Below, in pieces: positions 12,859-21,473 of a stretch of DNA of 21,473 nt. Positions within the stretch are counted from its first letter, which is position 1, and each line of letters starts with the position of its first letter. The position numbers and the translations under genes are program-made. Source of the stretch: Syntrophales bacterium (lineage in GTDB: Bacteria > Desulfobacterota > Syntrophia > Syntrophales > UBA2210); contig JALOBE010000026.1 of the NCBI GenBank assembly GCA_023228425.1, positions 1 through 21,473 of the forward strand. The letters run 5' to 3'. The notes beneath the pieces were generated by a model. The model worked only from the letters and a program-made list of their open reading frames with translations. It did not search any database and was not told the DNA's origin.

Positions 12859-13383
12859 TTGGACAGAGGTAAAAAAGAACAAGTCGTGGCGGAACTCAAC
12901 GAGAAGCTCAGGCGCGCGAAAATTGCCATGCTTGCCGATTACAGCGGCATCAAGGTCAAGGACCTCAGTGAGTTGAGAAATGGGCTTCGCAAGACCGGCA
13001 GCGATGTGCAGGTTGTGAAGAACAATCTTCTCGTCCGGGCCCTGAAGGAAACGAACTACACGGGTCTTGACTCCCTGCTGGGCGGTCCACGGGTACTCAT
13101 CCTCAATTACGGCGATGTCGTGGCACCGACCAAAATCCTCGTAGATTTTGCAAAAAAGAACGCTGCCCTGGAGATCAAGGGCGGTGTTTACGAGGGATCT
13201 TCCCTGTCGCCGGAGCAGTTGGTTACGCTGGCGTCCCTGCCCGGCAAAGAGGTGCTGCAGGCGAAGTTGTTGTCGCTGTTTGTTGCGGTTCCGACACAGC
13301 TGGTAACGGCTCTCAGCGGTGTGCAAAGAGGGCTTGTCACGGTGCTGGACGGCTACCGGGCCAAAAAAGAACAAACCAATTAA
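12859..13383 (+). CDS. rplJ: 50S ribosomal protein L10
   Basis: A 174-residue L10, base of the ribosomal stalk. The N-terminal RNA-binding domain (about 1-130) opens with DRGKKEQVVAELNEKLRRAK and ADYSGIKVKDLSELR; the C-terminal helix (LVTVLDGYRAKKEQ) carries the L7/L12 dimers. Translation starts at a TTG at 12859, 7 nt after AAAGGAGG. An ATG at 12854 sits only 2 nt after that sequence and is out of frame, and a more distal in-frame TTG at 12841 would overlap the ribosome site, so neither is likely. Expression should be controlled by the L10 leader upstream. rplL follows after 24 bp. Confidence 0.95.
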   Translation: MDRGKKEQVVAELNEKLRRAKIAMLADYSGIKVKDLSELRNGLRKTGSDVQVVKNNLLVRALKETNYTGLDSLLGGPRVLILNYGDVVAPTKILVDFAKKNAALEIKGGVYEGSSLSPEQLVTLASLPGKEVLQAKLLSLFVAVPTQLVTALSGVQRGLVTVLDGYRAKKEQTN

Positions 13384-13407
13384 GAAACCTACAGGAAGGA
13401 AGAGACA

Positions 13408-13800
13408 ATGTCAGAAACGAAGATTACGAAGGCCGATGTCATTTCATTCATAGAGAACATGACTGTTCTCGAACTCTCTGAAATGGTCAAGGAACTTGAA
13501 GAACGACTGGGAGTTTCAGCTGCGGCCCCCGTAGCGGCGGTTCATGCTGCCGGTGCCGCGGCCGCCCCGACGGAAGCGCAGGAAGAGCAAACCGAGTTCG
13601 ATGCCATCCTGACGAGCTTCGGGGATCAGAAGATCCAGGTGATCAAGGTGGTTCGGGCTATTACCGGGCTGGGGCTCAAGGAAGCCAAGGATCTCGTTGA
13701 AAGTGTGCCGAAGGCTGTCAAAGAAGCCGTCTCAAAGGATGAAGCCGCCGATATAAAGGCGAAAGTCGAAGAAGTTGGTGGAACCGTGGAGGTTAAGTGA
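13408..13800 (+). CDS. rplL: 50S ribosomal protein L7/L12
   Basis: A 130-residue L7/L12. Residues 1-35 form the dimerisation domain (ENMTVLELSEMVKELEERLG), followed by an alanine-rich flexible hinge (about 36-60) and the globular C-terminal domain (TEFDAILTSFGDQKIQVIKV, then AITGLGLKEAKDLVESVPK) that recruits translation factors. At 130 residues it is slightly longer than the 120-125 usual in bacteria, owing to the hinge. A GGAAGGAAG ribosome site precedes the ATG. rpoB follows after 57 bp, which contain a small CGGGA/TCCCG hairpin (13807-13828), where an attenuator or RNase III site lies in E. coli. Confidence 0.97.
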   Translation: MSETKITKADVISFIENMTVLELSEMVKELEERLGVSAAAPVAAVHAAGAAAAPTEAQEEQTEFDAILTSFGDQKIQVIKVVRAITGLGLKEAKDLVESVPKAVKEAVSKDEAADIKAKVEEVGGTVEVK

Positions 13801-13857
13801 TCCCTCCGGGAGCGTCACGAGGTTCCCGTTGATACTATATACAGTAAGGATCCCTGA

Positions 13858-16800
13858 ATGATGCGAATACGCAGAAGTTTTGGCCGTATAAAGAAAATTG
13901 TTGATATTCCGAATCTCATCGAGATTCAAAAGAACTCCTACGAGAAATTTCTCCAGACCGACGTTCCCCCCGAAGAACGAGTGAACGTTGGTCTGCAGGG
14001 GGCGTTTCGGAGTGTTTTCCCCATCGTGGATTTTGGAGAAAAATGTTCTCTTGAGTTTGTAAGCTATCGCATCGAAAAAGCCCGCTACGATGTGAAGGAG
14101 TGCATCCAGAAGGGCATGACCTATAACGCTCCTCTGAAAATTGTGGTTCGCCTCGTTGTCTTTGACACGGGGCGGGGCGCCGAAAAGCGTATCATCAGGG
14201 ACATCAAGGAGCAGGAAATATATTTCGGAGAGATCCCGCTGATGACGGAAAAAGGCACGTTCCTCATAAATGGAACGGAGCGCGTCATTGTCAGTCAGCT
14301 TCATCGCTCTCCGGGTATATTCTTCGATCATGACAAGGGAAAGACCCACGGAAAGCTGATCTACTCTGCCCGCGTTATTCCCATCCGGGGATCCTGGCTG
14401 GACCTCGAGTTCGACCCCAAGGATCTCGTTTTCGCCAGGATCGACAGAAGGCGGAAAATGCCTGTAACTATTCTTCTGAAGGCTATGGGATACACCGATG
14501 AGGAACTCCTGTCCCATTTCAATCGCATTGAAACACTGCTCATCGACAAAGGTGTATTTTACCTGAAGGTTGATGAGTTCATCGTTGGTGAACGTGTTCC
14601 CGCGGATGTTGTGCATCCCGGAACAGATGAGACATTCATCAAGAAGGGGAGAAAAGTCACCAGGGCGATCCTCAAACGTGTGGAAGAGGCCGGAATTACC
14701 CGTATCGAGATTGGGCAAGACTATCTCGTTGGCAGGGTGGTCGCGGCCACCGTGAAGGATGAAAGCACGGGAGAGGAGATTGTACGGTGCAACGAAGAAC
14801 TGGATGAGGAGAAGATCGACCGGATTTTCAAGGGAAAGGTGAAGACAATAAAGCTTGTTCAGCTCGGTGACGAGGGGGCTGACGCCTACATCCGCAATAC
14901 GCTCCTGATGGACAAGATAGAAGACGAGGAAGAGGCCATCGTCGATATCTACCGGCGGCTGAGGCCGAGCAATCCCCCTACTGTCGATACGGCGCGGCGC
15001 TTTTTCAACACCCTCTTCTTTTCGTCTAACAGTTACGACCTGTCCGACGTGGGCCGGGCGAAGATGAACTACAAACTCAAGCTCAATGTTCCGACCGATC
15101 TAACGGTGCTGCGGAAGGAGGACATCCTCGAGGCGGTAACCTACCTGATAAATCTCAGGAACGGCCGGCCTGAGTACAGCATAGACGACATCGATCACCT
15201 TGGAAATCGGCGGATCAGGTCGGTCGGTGAACTGATCGAGAACCAGTACCGCATCGGCCTGGTGAGAATGGAACGCGCCATCAAGGAGAAAATGAGCCTT
15301 CTCGATGTCGAAACCATGATGCCGAACGACCTGGCAAACTCGAAGCCCGTTACGGCGGTGGTCAATGAATTCTTTGGAAGCAGCCAGCTTTCACAGTTCA
15401 TGGATCAGACGAACCCTCTTTCGGAGGTGACCCACAAGCGCCGCCTTTCGGCGCTGGGACCCGGTGGACTTACCCGGGAAAGGGCGGGTTTCGAAGTGCG
15501 CGATGTCCACAACACCCATTACGGACGCATCTGTCCCGTGGAAACGCCGGAAGGGCCGAACATCGGGCTCATCGTTTCTCTCAGTACCTATGCGAGCGTC
15601 AATGAGTTCGGGTTCATCGAGACACCATCCTTTGTCGTCAGGGACGGCAGGGTATTTGTTGACGAGATCAGGTACCTGACGGCCATGGAAGAGGAGACGG
15701 AGATCATTGCCCAGGCTGACAGTATTCTGGACAAGGACGGCCGCTTCGTAGAAAAACTGGTAACCGCAAAGAAAGGAGGAGACTACGTAACCGTCGATCC
15801 AGGTGAAATCACGCTCATGGACGTGTCTCCCAATCAGCTGGTGAGTGTTGCCGCCGGTCTGATACCCTTTCTGGAGCATGACGACGCGAACCGGGCCCTC
15901 ATGGGTTCCAACATGCAACGCCAGTCCGTCCCGCTCCTGCAGCCTCAGGCTCCACTTGTGGGAACGGGCATGGAGCAGGTGGTCGCCCGTGACTCCGGTG
16001 CAGTTATCGTGGCCAGGCGATCAGGGATCATCGAGGATGTGGACGCCTCCAGAATTGTTGTCAAGGCCGATACGGAAGGGGAGGACGAATTCGACACAGG
16101 CGTCGATATTTATAACCTGATCAAGTATCAGCGGTCGAACCAGGATACCTGTTTCAACCACAAACCCATCGTGAAGATGGGGGATCATGTGGCGAAAGGA
16201 GACATCATCGCCGACGGTCCCGCGACACAATGGGGCGAACTCGCCCTGGGCAGGAACGTCATGGTGGCCTTCATGTCATGGGGCGGCTATAATTACGAAG
16301 ACTCAATCCTGGTAAGTGAGAGAATCGTCAAGGACGATATCTACACATCGGTGCATATCGAAGAATTTGAAACCGTTGCCCGGGACACGAAGCTCGGCAA
16401 GGAAGAAATTACCCGAGACATTCCCAACGTGGGTGATGAAGTACTGAGGAACCTCGATGAAAGCGGCATCGCCAGGATCGGCGTTTCCGTGAAAGCTGGA
16501 GATATTCTGGTTGGAAAAGTCACTCCCAAGGGAGAAACACAGCTGTCCCCTGAAGAGAAGCTTCTTCGAGCCATTTTCGGAGAAAAGGCGGGGGATGTGC
16601 GTGACACGTCGCTCCACGTGCCTCCCGGAGTGGAAGGAACCGTGGTGGACGCCAAGATATTCTCCCGCAAGGGCACTGAGAAGGATGGAAGAACCCAGCT
16701 TATCGAAGACGAGGAAATCAACCGGATCAACAAGGATCGCGATGACGAGATAACGATTATCACCGAGAGCGTCAAGCGCAAGGTGGCCGGTCTTCTGGCG

Positions 16801-17946
16801 GGCCACGCGTCCCTTTCGAAACTCACTGATTTTTCGAAGAAAAAGATTCTTCTGAAGAAGAACGAAGAGATTACGGAAGAAAAACTGCAGAATATCCCCT
16901 TCAGTCTCTGGAAGGATATAACCATTGAAGACGCCGCCGTGGAAGAGAAGGCGAGGAAAATCTTCGTCAATCTTGAAAATAAAATTGAGGGGATAGAAGC
17001 CTTTTTCGAGGAAAAGAAAGAAACGGTTAAGGCCGGCGACGAACTGCCGCCGGGCGTGATCAAACTGGTGAAGGTCTACGTGGCCATCAAGCGGAAGCTC
17101 TCCGTGGGAGACAAAATGGCTGGCCGCCATGGAAACAAGGGTGTCCTGTCGAGGATTTTGCCCGAGGAGGACATGCCCTTCTTTGCCGACGGAACTCCCG
17201 TGGATATCGTGCTCAATCCTCTTGGTGTGCCCTCCCGCATGAACGTGGGGCAGGTCCTGGAGACCCATCTCGGTTGGGCTTCGAAGGAGCTGGGAGCGAA
17301 AGTGCACGACCTCCTGAAGCATTACAGGGACCGTCAGTCCACGCTGTCGATCCTCAAGGATATCTACGGTGACGACGAGCGGGCCGCCTCTCTGGAGGGT
17401 GCCTCCGAGGAAGAATTCAGGCTGTTCAGAGAGCGTATCAAGGCAGGCATTCCCATGGCCTCGCCGGTTTTCGACGGTGCCGGAGAGGAAGAGATCAAGA
17501 AGATGCTCTCCCTGGCCGCACTGCCGGTGAGCGGACAGACACAGCTCTACGATGGAAGAACAGGCCGCCCGTTTGACCAGGAGGTCACCGTGGGTATCAT
17601 ATACATGCTCAAATTGCATCACTTGGTGGATGACAAGATTCACGCCCGTTCAATCGGCCCCTATTCGCTGGTGACGCAACAGCCCCTGGGAGGCAAGGCT
17701 CAATTCGGCGGTCAGAGACTTGGTGAAATGGAAGTCTGGGCCATCGAGGCCTATGGCGCGGCCTACTCACTTCAGGAATTTTTGACGGTGAAATCCGACG
17801 ACGTGGCAGGAAGAACCCGAATGTACGAGGCCATTGTCAAGGGCGACCACACGCTTGAGCCGGGACTTCCCGAATCCTTCAATGTTCTCATCAAGGAACT
17901 GCAGGGATTGTCGATCGATGTAGAGTTGCTCGAAAACGACTCGTGA
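13858..17946 (+). CDS. rpoB: DNA-directed RNA polymerase subunit beta
   Basis: A full-length 1362-residue beta subunit. The rifampicin pocket is intact: FFGSSQLSQFMDQTNPLSEV from residue 505, with D516, H526 and S531 numbering exactly as in E. coli, and all wild type by the usual resistance criteria. The motif DKMAGRHGNKG (about 1085-1095) carries active-site and hybrid-binding residues, and SIGPYSLVTQQPLGGKAQFG marks the C-terminal clamp region. AAGGA lies 7 nt before the first of two adjacent ATGs (13858 and 13861); the first is chosen. It shares a transcript with rplL. The gap to rpoC is 143 bp, longer than in many relatives. Confidence 0.98.
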   Translation: MMRIRRSFGRIKKIVDIPNLIEIQKNSYEKFLQTDVPPEERVNVGLQGAFRSVFPIVDFGEKCSLEFVSYRIEKARYDVKECIQKGMTYNAPLKIVVRLVVFDTGRGAEKRIIRDIKEQEIYFGEIPLMTEKGTFLINGTERVIVSQLHRSPGIFFDHDKGKTHGKLIYSARVIPIRGSWLDLEFDPKDLVFARIDRRRKMPVTILLKAMGYTDEELLSHFNRIETLLIDKGVFYLKVDEFIVGERVPADVVHPGTDETFIKKGRKVTRAILKRVEEAGITRIEIGQDYLVGRVVAATVKDESTGEEIVRCNEELDEEKIDRIFKGKVKTIKLVQLGDEGADAYIRNTLLMDKIEDEEEAIVDIYRRLRPSNPPTVDTARRFFNTLFFSSNSYDLSDVGRAKMNYKLKLNVPTDLTVLRKEDILEAVTYLINLRNGRPEYSIDDIDHLGNRRIRSVGELIENQYRIGLVRMERAIKEKMSLLDVETMMPNDLANSKPVTAVVNEFFGSSQLSQFMDQTNPLSEVTHKRRLSALGPGGLTRERAGFEVRDVHNTHYGRICPVETPEGPNIGLIVSLSTYASVNEFGFIETPSFVVRDGRVFVDEIRYLTAMEEETEIIAQADSILDKDGRFVEKLVTAKKGGDYVTVDPGEITLMDVSPNQLVSVAAGLIPFLEHDDANRALMGSNMQRQSVPLLQPQAPLVGTGMEQVVARDSGAVIVARRSGIIEDVDASRIVVKADTEGEDEFDTGVDIYNLIKYQRSNQDTCFNHKPIVKMGDHVAKGDIIADGPATQWGELALGRNVMVAFMSWGGYNYEDSILVSERIVKDDIYTSVHIEEFETVARDTKLGKEEITRDIPNVGDEVLRNLDESGIARIGVSVKAGDILVGKVTPKGETQLSPEEKLLRAIFGEKAGDVRDTSLHVPPGVEGTVVDAKIFSRKGTEKDGRTQLIEDEEINRINKDRDDEITIITESVKRKVAGLLAGHASLSKLTDFSKKKILLKKNEEITEEKLQNIPFSLWKDITIEDAAVEEKARKIFVNLENKIEGIEAFFEEKKETVKAGDELPPGVIKLVKVYVAIKRKLSVGDKMAGRHGNKGVLSRILPEEDMPFFADGTPVDIVLNPLGVPSRMNVGQVLETHLGWASKELGAKVHDLLKHYRDRQSTLSILKDIYGDDERAASLEGASEEEFRLFRERIKAGIPMASPVFDGAGEEEIKKMLSLAALPVSGQTQLYDGRTGRPFDQEVTVGIIYMLKLHHLVDDKIHARSIGPYSLVTQQPLGGKAQFGGQRLGEMEVWAIEAYGAAYSLQEFLTVKSDDVAGRTRMYEAIVKGDHTLEPGLPESFNVLIKELQGLSIDVELLENDS

Positions 17947-18089
17947 CGGATACCGCGTGATATCTGATTTTTCTCACTACAATCTGCTCCGTGGAATGCT
18001 GGATCAGGCTGTCCGAAGATGCCGGGCAGCCTGACACGGTACGTATCTGCGGATAGCAGTAATAACGTTTCAAAAAAGGGAGTCATTCA
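17947..18089 (+). other. rpoB–rpoC gap with a hairpin
   Basis: TCAGGCTG (18004-18011) and CAGCCTGA (18027-18034) form a perfect 8-bp stem, extended inward by CCG/CGG. There is no T-run, so it is not a simple terminator; it may be an RNase III processing site. No open frame is credible in these 143 bases. Confidence 0.45.
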
Positions 18090-21000
18090 GTGGAAGATAT
18101 TTTTGGTTTTTTCGAAAAACCGAAAGATCCGGTCAAGTTCAATGCTGTAAAAATATCTCTGGCGTCGCCCGAGACGATTCTTTCCTGGTCTCACGGTGAG
18201 GTCAAGAAACCGGAAACTATCAATTACAGAACCTTCAAGCCTGAACGGGACGGCCTTTTCTGTGCCAAGATATTCGGTCCGGTAAAGGATTACGAGTGTC
18301 TCTGCGGCAGATACAAGCGAATGAAGCACCGCGGCATAGTCTGCGAAAAATGCGGTGTTGAGGTCATCCAGTCGAAGGTGCGGAGAGACCGTATGGGCCA
18401 CATCGTTCTGGCCGCTCCCGTTGCCCACATATGGTTTTTGAAAAGCCTTCCCAGCAGAATCGGCAACATGCTCGATCTCACGCTGAAAGATCTGGAGCGG
18501 GTTCTGTACTTCGAGTCCTGGATCGTGACAGACCCGAAGAGCACACCCCTGAAGAAAAAAGAGCTGCTCCTGGACGAACAGTACTTTGAATACCGCGAAG
18601 AGTACGGACCTGACGCCTTCGAAGCGGCCATGGGTGCCGAAGCGATTCGAAAGCTTCTGGAAGAGATCGATCTCGAGGAACTGGACGATGAACTCAGGGC
18701 CGAGTTGAAGGCAGCGACATCGGACACGAAACGCAAGAAACTGACCAAGCGCCTGAAGGTCGTTGAAAGCCTGAGACAGTCGAACAACCGTCCCGAATGG
18801 ATGATCCTGACGATTCTTCCTGTTATTCCCCCGGATCTGCGCCCGCTGGTTCCCCTTGACGGCGGCCGCTTTGCCACGTCGGATTTGAATGATCTCTACA
18901 GGCGCGTGGTGAACCGTAACAATCGGCTCAGGCGTCTTCTGGAGCTGAGTGCCCCGGAGATCATAATCAGAAATGAAAAACGCATGCTTCAGGAAGCCGT
19001 GGACGTTCTCTTCGATAACGGCAGAAGGGGAAGGGCCGTTACGGGTTCCAACAAGCGCCCCCTCCGATCATTGTCGGACATGCTCAAGGGAAAGCAGGGA
19101 CGGTTCCGGCAAAACCTCCTGGGGAAACGGGTGGACTACTCCGGCCGGTCTGTCATCACTGTCGGCCCTGATCTGCGGCTCCACCAGTGCGGCCTCCCCA
19201 AGAAGATGGCGCTGGAGCTGTTCAAACCCTTTATTTACAACCGTCTGGAAGAAAAAGGATTTGTGACGACGGTGAAGAGTGCCAAGAAAATGGTTGAGCG
19301 GGAGGCGCCTGAGGTATGGGATGCCCTGGACGAGGTGGTCCGTGAATATCCCGTTCTCCTGAACCGGGCTCCGACGCTGCACCGGCTCGGCATACAGGCT
19401 TTCGAGCCCGTTCTCATCGAGGGCAAGGCAATCCAGTTACACCCCCTGGTCTGTCAGGCATTTAATGCCGACTTCGACGGAGACCAGATGGCCGTGCACA
19501 TACCTCTTTCCGTTGAGGCCCAGGTGGAGGCCCGGTGCCTGATAATGTCCACCAACAACATCCTGTCTCCCGCGAGCGGGAAACCCATTATTGTGCCGAA
19601 CCAGGATATCGTCCTCGGCGTATACTATCTCACCAGGGCCGGCCGGTTTCTCAAGGGCGAGGGCATGGTTTTCGCCGATCCCGAGGAAGTTCGGTGCGCC
19701 TATGACGCGGGGCAGGCGGCGCTTCATGCCCGGGTAAAGGTCCGGATGAACGGGAGCATCGTCGAGACAACCGTGGGCAGGGTCCTTCTCTATGAGATTG
19801 TCCCGCCGGAAGTGCCCTTTGAAGTTGTCAACAAGCTCATGAACAAGAAGGAACTGTCAAACCTCGTTGATTATGCCTACCGGGTCTGCGGAGCGAAAAA
19901 CACCGTTATCCTGGCGGACCGCCTCAAGGATATAGGATTCCGATACGCCACCGTGTCCGGCCTTTCTATAGCCATTGACAACATGGTCATACCCGCCGGT
20001 AAAACGGACATCGTGAACCGCGCGACGGACGACGTACTCGAAATCCAGAAGCAGTACATGGAAGGACTGATAACCGATGGTGAGCGGTACAACAAGGTTA
20101 TCGACATCTGGGCCCACGCGACGGAACGTGTCGCCGACGAGATGTTGCGGGATATCGCCACGGACGAGACGGCGGGTCCCGACGGTGAAACGGTGAAGGT
20201 GGAGAGTTTCAACCCCATTTTCATGATGGCCGACTCGGGAGCCAGAGGCAGTGCCGCCCAGATCAGGCAGCTCGCCGGAATGAGGGGTCTCATGGCGAAG
20301 CCTTCAGGTGAAATCATCGAGACACCCATTACCGCTAATTTCAGGGAGGGCCTCTCGGTTCTCCAGTACTTCATCTCAACCCACGGAGCACGGAAAGGTC
20401 TCGCCGACACGGCATTGAAAACCGCAAACTCGGGATATCTGACACGGAGGCTCGTTGATGTCGCCCAGGACGCCATCGTCAGTGAAGAGGACTGCAAAAC
20501 CCTTGACGGTATCTATGTGTCGGCTCTCGTCGAGGGGGGGGAAATAATTGAAACAGCCGGCGAGCGTGTTCTCGGCCGGGTCGCGCTGGATGATATCACC
20601 GACCCCTTCACGGGCGAAGTGCTGGTGGCGGCAAACGAGGAAATCGATGAAGCGCGGGCGGAGAGTATCGACAGAGTGGGCATTGAACGGGTTCTCATAC
20701 GTTCGGCCCTGACCTGCAAGAGCGCCTACGGCGTGTGCGCCAGGTGTTACGGCAGGGATCTCGCCCACGGTCGCCTGGTCAATATCGGCGAAGCCGTAGG
20801 GATTATTGCCGCGCAGTCAATAGGCGAACCAGGAACCCAGCTTACCATGAGGACCTTCCATATCGGCGGCGCGGCAAAGTTCGAGGAACATTCAACGCTC
20901 GAGGCGCGACATGACGGCAAGATTCAGTTTTTCAATCTTGCGACGGCCACGAACCGTTATGGCGAAACGATCGTCATGAGCCGCACCAGCGAGGTTCATG

Positions 21001-21473
21001 TGCTCGATGACAAGGGAAGAAGCCGGGGCAAGTACCCCGTGCCCTATGGAGCCAGGCTGCGGGTAAGGGAAGGCCGGAATATCGGCAGGGGCGATCTTAT
21101 CGCCGAGTGGGACCCATACTCGATTCCCATTATTTCAGAAGTGGACGGTATCATAAAGTACGGCGACATCGTGGAGGGGAAAACCATCCAGGAACAGGTT
21201 GATGAGGTGACCGGATTGTCCCGGAAAGTGGTCGTGGAGCACCAGGACCCGAACTTGAGGCCCCGCGTTTCCATTAAGGATGAGGAGGGAAGAACCGTTC
21301 GGCTTCCGGGAGCAAAGGGGGTAGCCCGGCACCTTATGCCCGTTGGAGCCAATATAGTGCTTTCCTCCGGTGATGTGGTCAAGGCCGGTGATATCATTGC
21401 CCGGATTCCTCGGGAAACGACAAAGACCAAAGATATTACCGGTGGTCTGCCCCGGGTCGCCGAGCTCTTCGAG
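18090..21473 (+). CDS. rpoC: DNA-directed RNA polymerase subunit beta', N-terminal part
   Basis: 1128 codons are visible; the gene continues past the right edge (about 1350-1400 residues are usual). The start is a GTG at 18090, 8 nt after GGGAG. The clamp zinc site has C70, C72, C85 and C88 (ECLCGRYKRMKHRGIVCEKC). The catalytic NADFDGD is at 459-465, with the three Mg2+-binding aspartates D461, D463 and D465. A second zinc site uses C802, C876, C883 and C886 (CKSAYGVCARC). The trigger-loop region follows (PGTQLTMRTFHIGGAAK, about residues 911-927). All key residues are present. With rpoB it forms the core of RNA polymerase. Confidence 0.98.
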   Translation, partial: MEDIFGFFEKPKDPVKFNAVKISLASPETILSWSHGEVKKPETINYRTFKPERDGLFCAKIFGPVKDYECLCGRYKRMKHRGIVCEKCGVEVIQSKVRRDRMGHIVLAAPVAHIWFLKSLPSRIGNMLDLTLKDLERVLYFESWIVTDPKSTPLKKKELLLDEQYFEYREEYGPDAFEAAMGAEAIRKLLEEIDLEELDDELRAELKAATSDTKRKKLTKRLKVVESLRQSNNRPEWMILTILPVIPPDLRPLVPLDGGRFATSDLNDLYRRVVNRNNRLRRLLELSAPEIIIRNEKRMLQEAVDVLFDNGRRGRAVTGSNKRPLRSLSDMLKGKQGRFRQNLLGKRVDYSGRSVITVGPDLRLHQCGLPKKMALELFKPFIYNRLEEKGFVTTVKSAKKMVEREAPEVWDALDEVVREYPVLLNRAPTLHRLGIQAFEPVLIEGKAIQLHPLVCQAFNADFDGDQMAVHIPLSVEAQVEARCLIMSTNNILSPASGKPIIVPNQDIVLGVYYLTRAGRFLKGEGMVFADPEEVRCAYDAGQAALHARVKVRMNGSIVETTVGRVLLYEIVPPEVPFEVVNKLMNKKELSNLVDYAYRVCGAKNTVILADRLKDIGFRYATVSGLSIAIDNMVIPAGKTDIVNRATDDVLEIQKQYMEGLITDGERYNKVIDIWAHATERVADEMLRDIATDETAGPDGETVKVESFNPIFMMADSGARGSAAQIRQLAGMRGLMAKPSGEIIETPITANFREGLSVLQYFISTHGARKGLADTALKTANSGYLTRRLVDVAQDAIVSEEDCKTLDGIYVSALVEGGEIIETAGERVLGRVALDDITDPFTGEVLVAANEEIDEARAESIDRVGIERVLIRSALTCKSAYGVCARCYGRDLAHGRLVNIGEAVGIIAAQSIGEPGTQLTMRTFHIGGAAKFEEHSTLEARHDGKIQFFNLATATNRYGETIVMSRTSEVHVLDDKGRSRGKYPVPYGARLRVREGRNIGRGDLIAEWDPYSIPIISEVDGIIKYGDIVEGKTIQEQVDEVTGLSRKVVVEHQDPNLRPRVSIKDEEGRTVRLPGAKGVARHLMPVGANIVLSSGDVVKAGDIIARIPRETTKTKDITGGLPRVAELFE

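Noticed and set aside
16303..17643. 446-codon minus-strand frame inside rpoB
   Set aside because: Shadow of rpoB; translation shows no family motifs.

Overview
The window reads as a chromosomal segment of a moderately GC-rich Gram-negative bacterium, most likely a deltaproteobacterium in the broad sense (Desulfobacterota, Syntrophia-like). This is an inference from gene content: a LapA-type adhesin, a C_GCAxxG_C_C protein pair, an acyl-ACP thioesterase, a MEMO–AMMECR1 fusion, and a tRNA/rpmG/secE/nusG/rplKAJL/rpoBC block. No marker that would fix the genus is visible.

Layout. Positions 1-648 (minus) hold the N-terminus of a large adhesin with a LapG-type TAAG cleavage site; it runs off the left edge. 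Positions 1198-2324 hold two nearly identical tandem genes for cysteine-rich C_GCAxxG_C_C proteins. Positions 2321-3010 are a graveyard of two decayed insertion sequences on opposite strands. A NYN-domain protein (3089-3616, minus) follows, with an attenuator-like leader. Next comes a small-RNA/tRNA patch: a candidate SRP-RNA-like core, tRNA-Leu(CAA) on minus and tRNA-Ala(GGC) on plus from divergent promoters. Just after the tRNA-Ala terminator is what looks like the 5' end of a truncated group II intron.

The middle holds a minus-strand mgtE magnesium transporter gene with a structured leader of about 220 nt. A two-gene minus-strand unit follows (AsmA/DUF748-like membrane-anchored protein, then acyl-ACP thioesterase). 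The MEMO–AMMECR1 fusion gene is divergent from it on the plus strand.

The right half is a classic information-processing supercluster on the plus strand: tRNA-Thr(TGT), Tyr(GTA), Gly(TCC), Thr(GGT), rpmG, tRNA-Trp(CCA), secE, nusG, rplK, rplA, rplJ, rplL, rpoB and the first 1128 codons of rpoC. Its order is canonical except that tuf, commonly found after tRNA-Thr(GGT), is absent. The genes supply tRNAs, ribosomal stalk proteins, the Sec translocase subunit, NusG and the core RNA polymerase. Expected controls include the L10 leader before rplJ and a long leader before rplK.

I did not find an unmistakably new multi-gene system. The best candidates for something undescribed are the NYN-gene leader (terminator plus a hairpin burying the ribosome binding site), the mgtE leader that does not look like an M-box, the SRP-like core with an unusual 5' strand, and the mosaic duplication of the C_GCAxxG genes.
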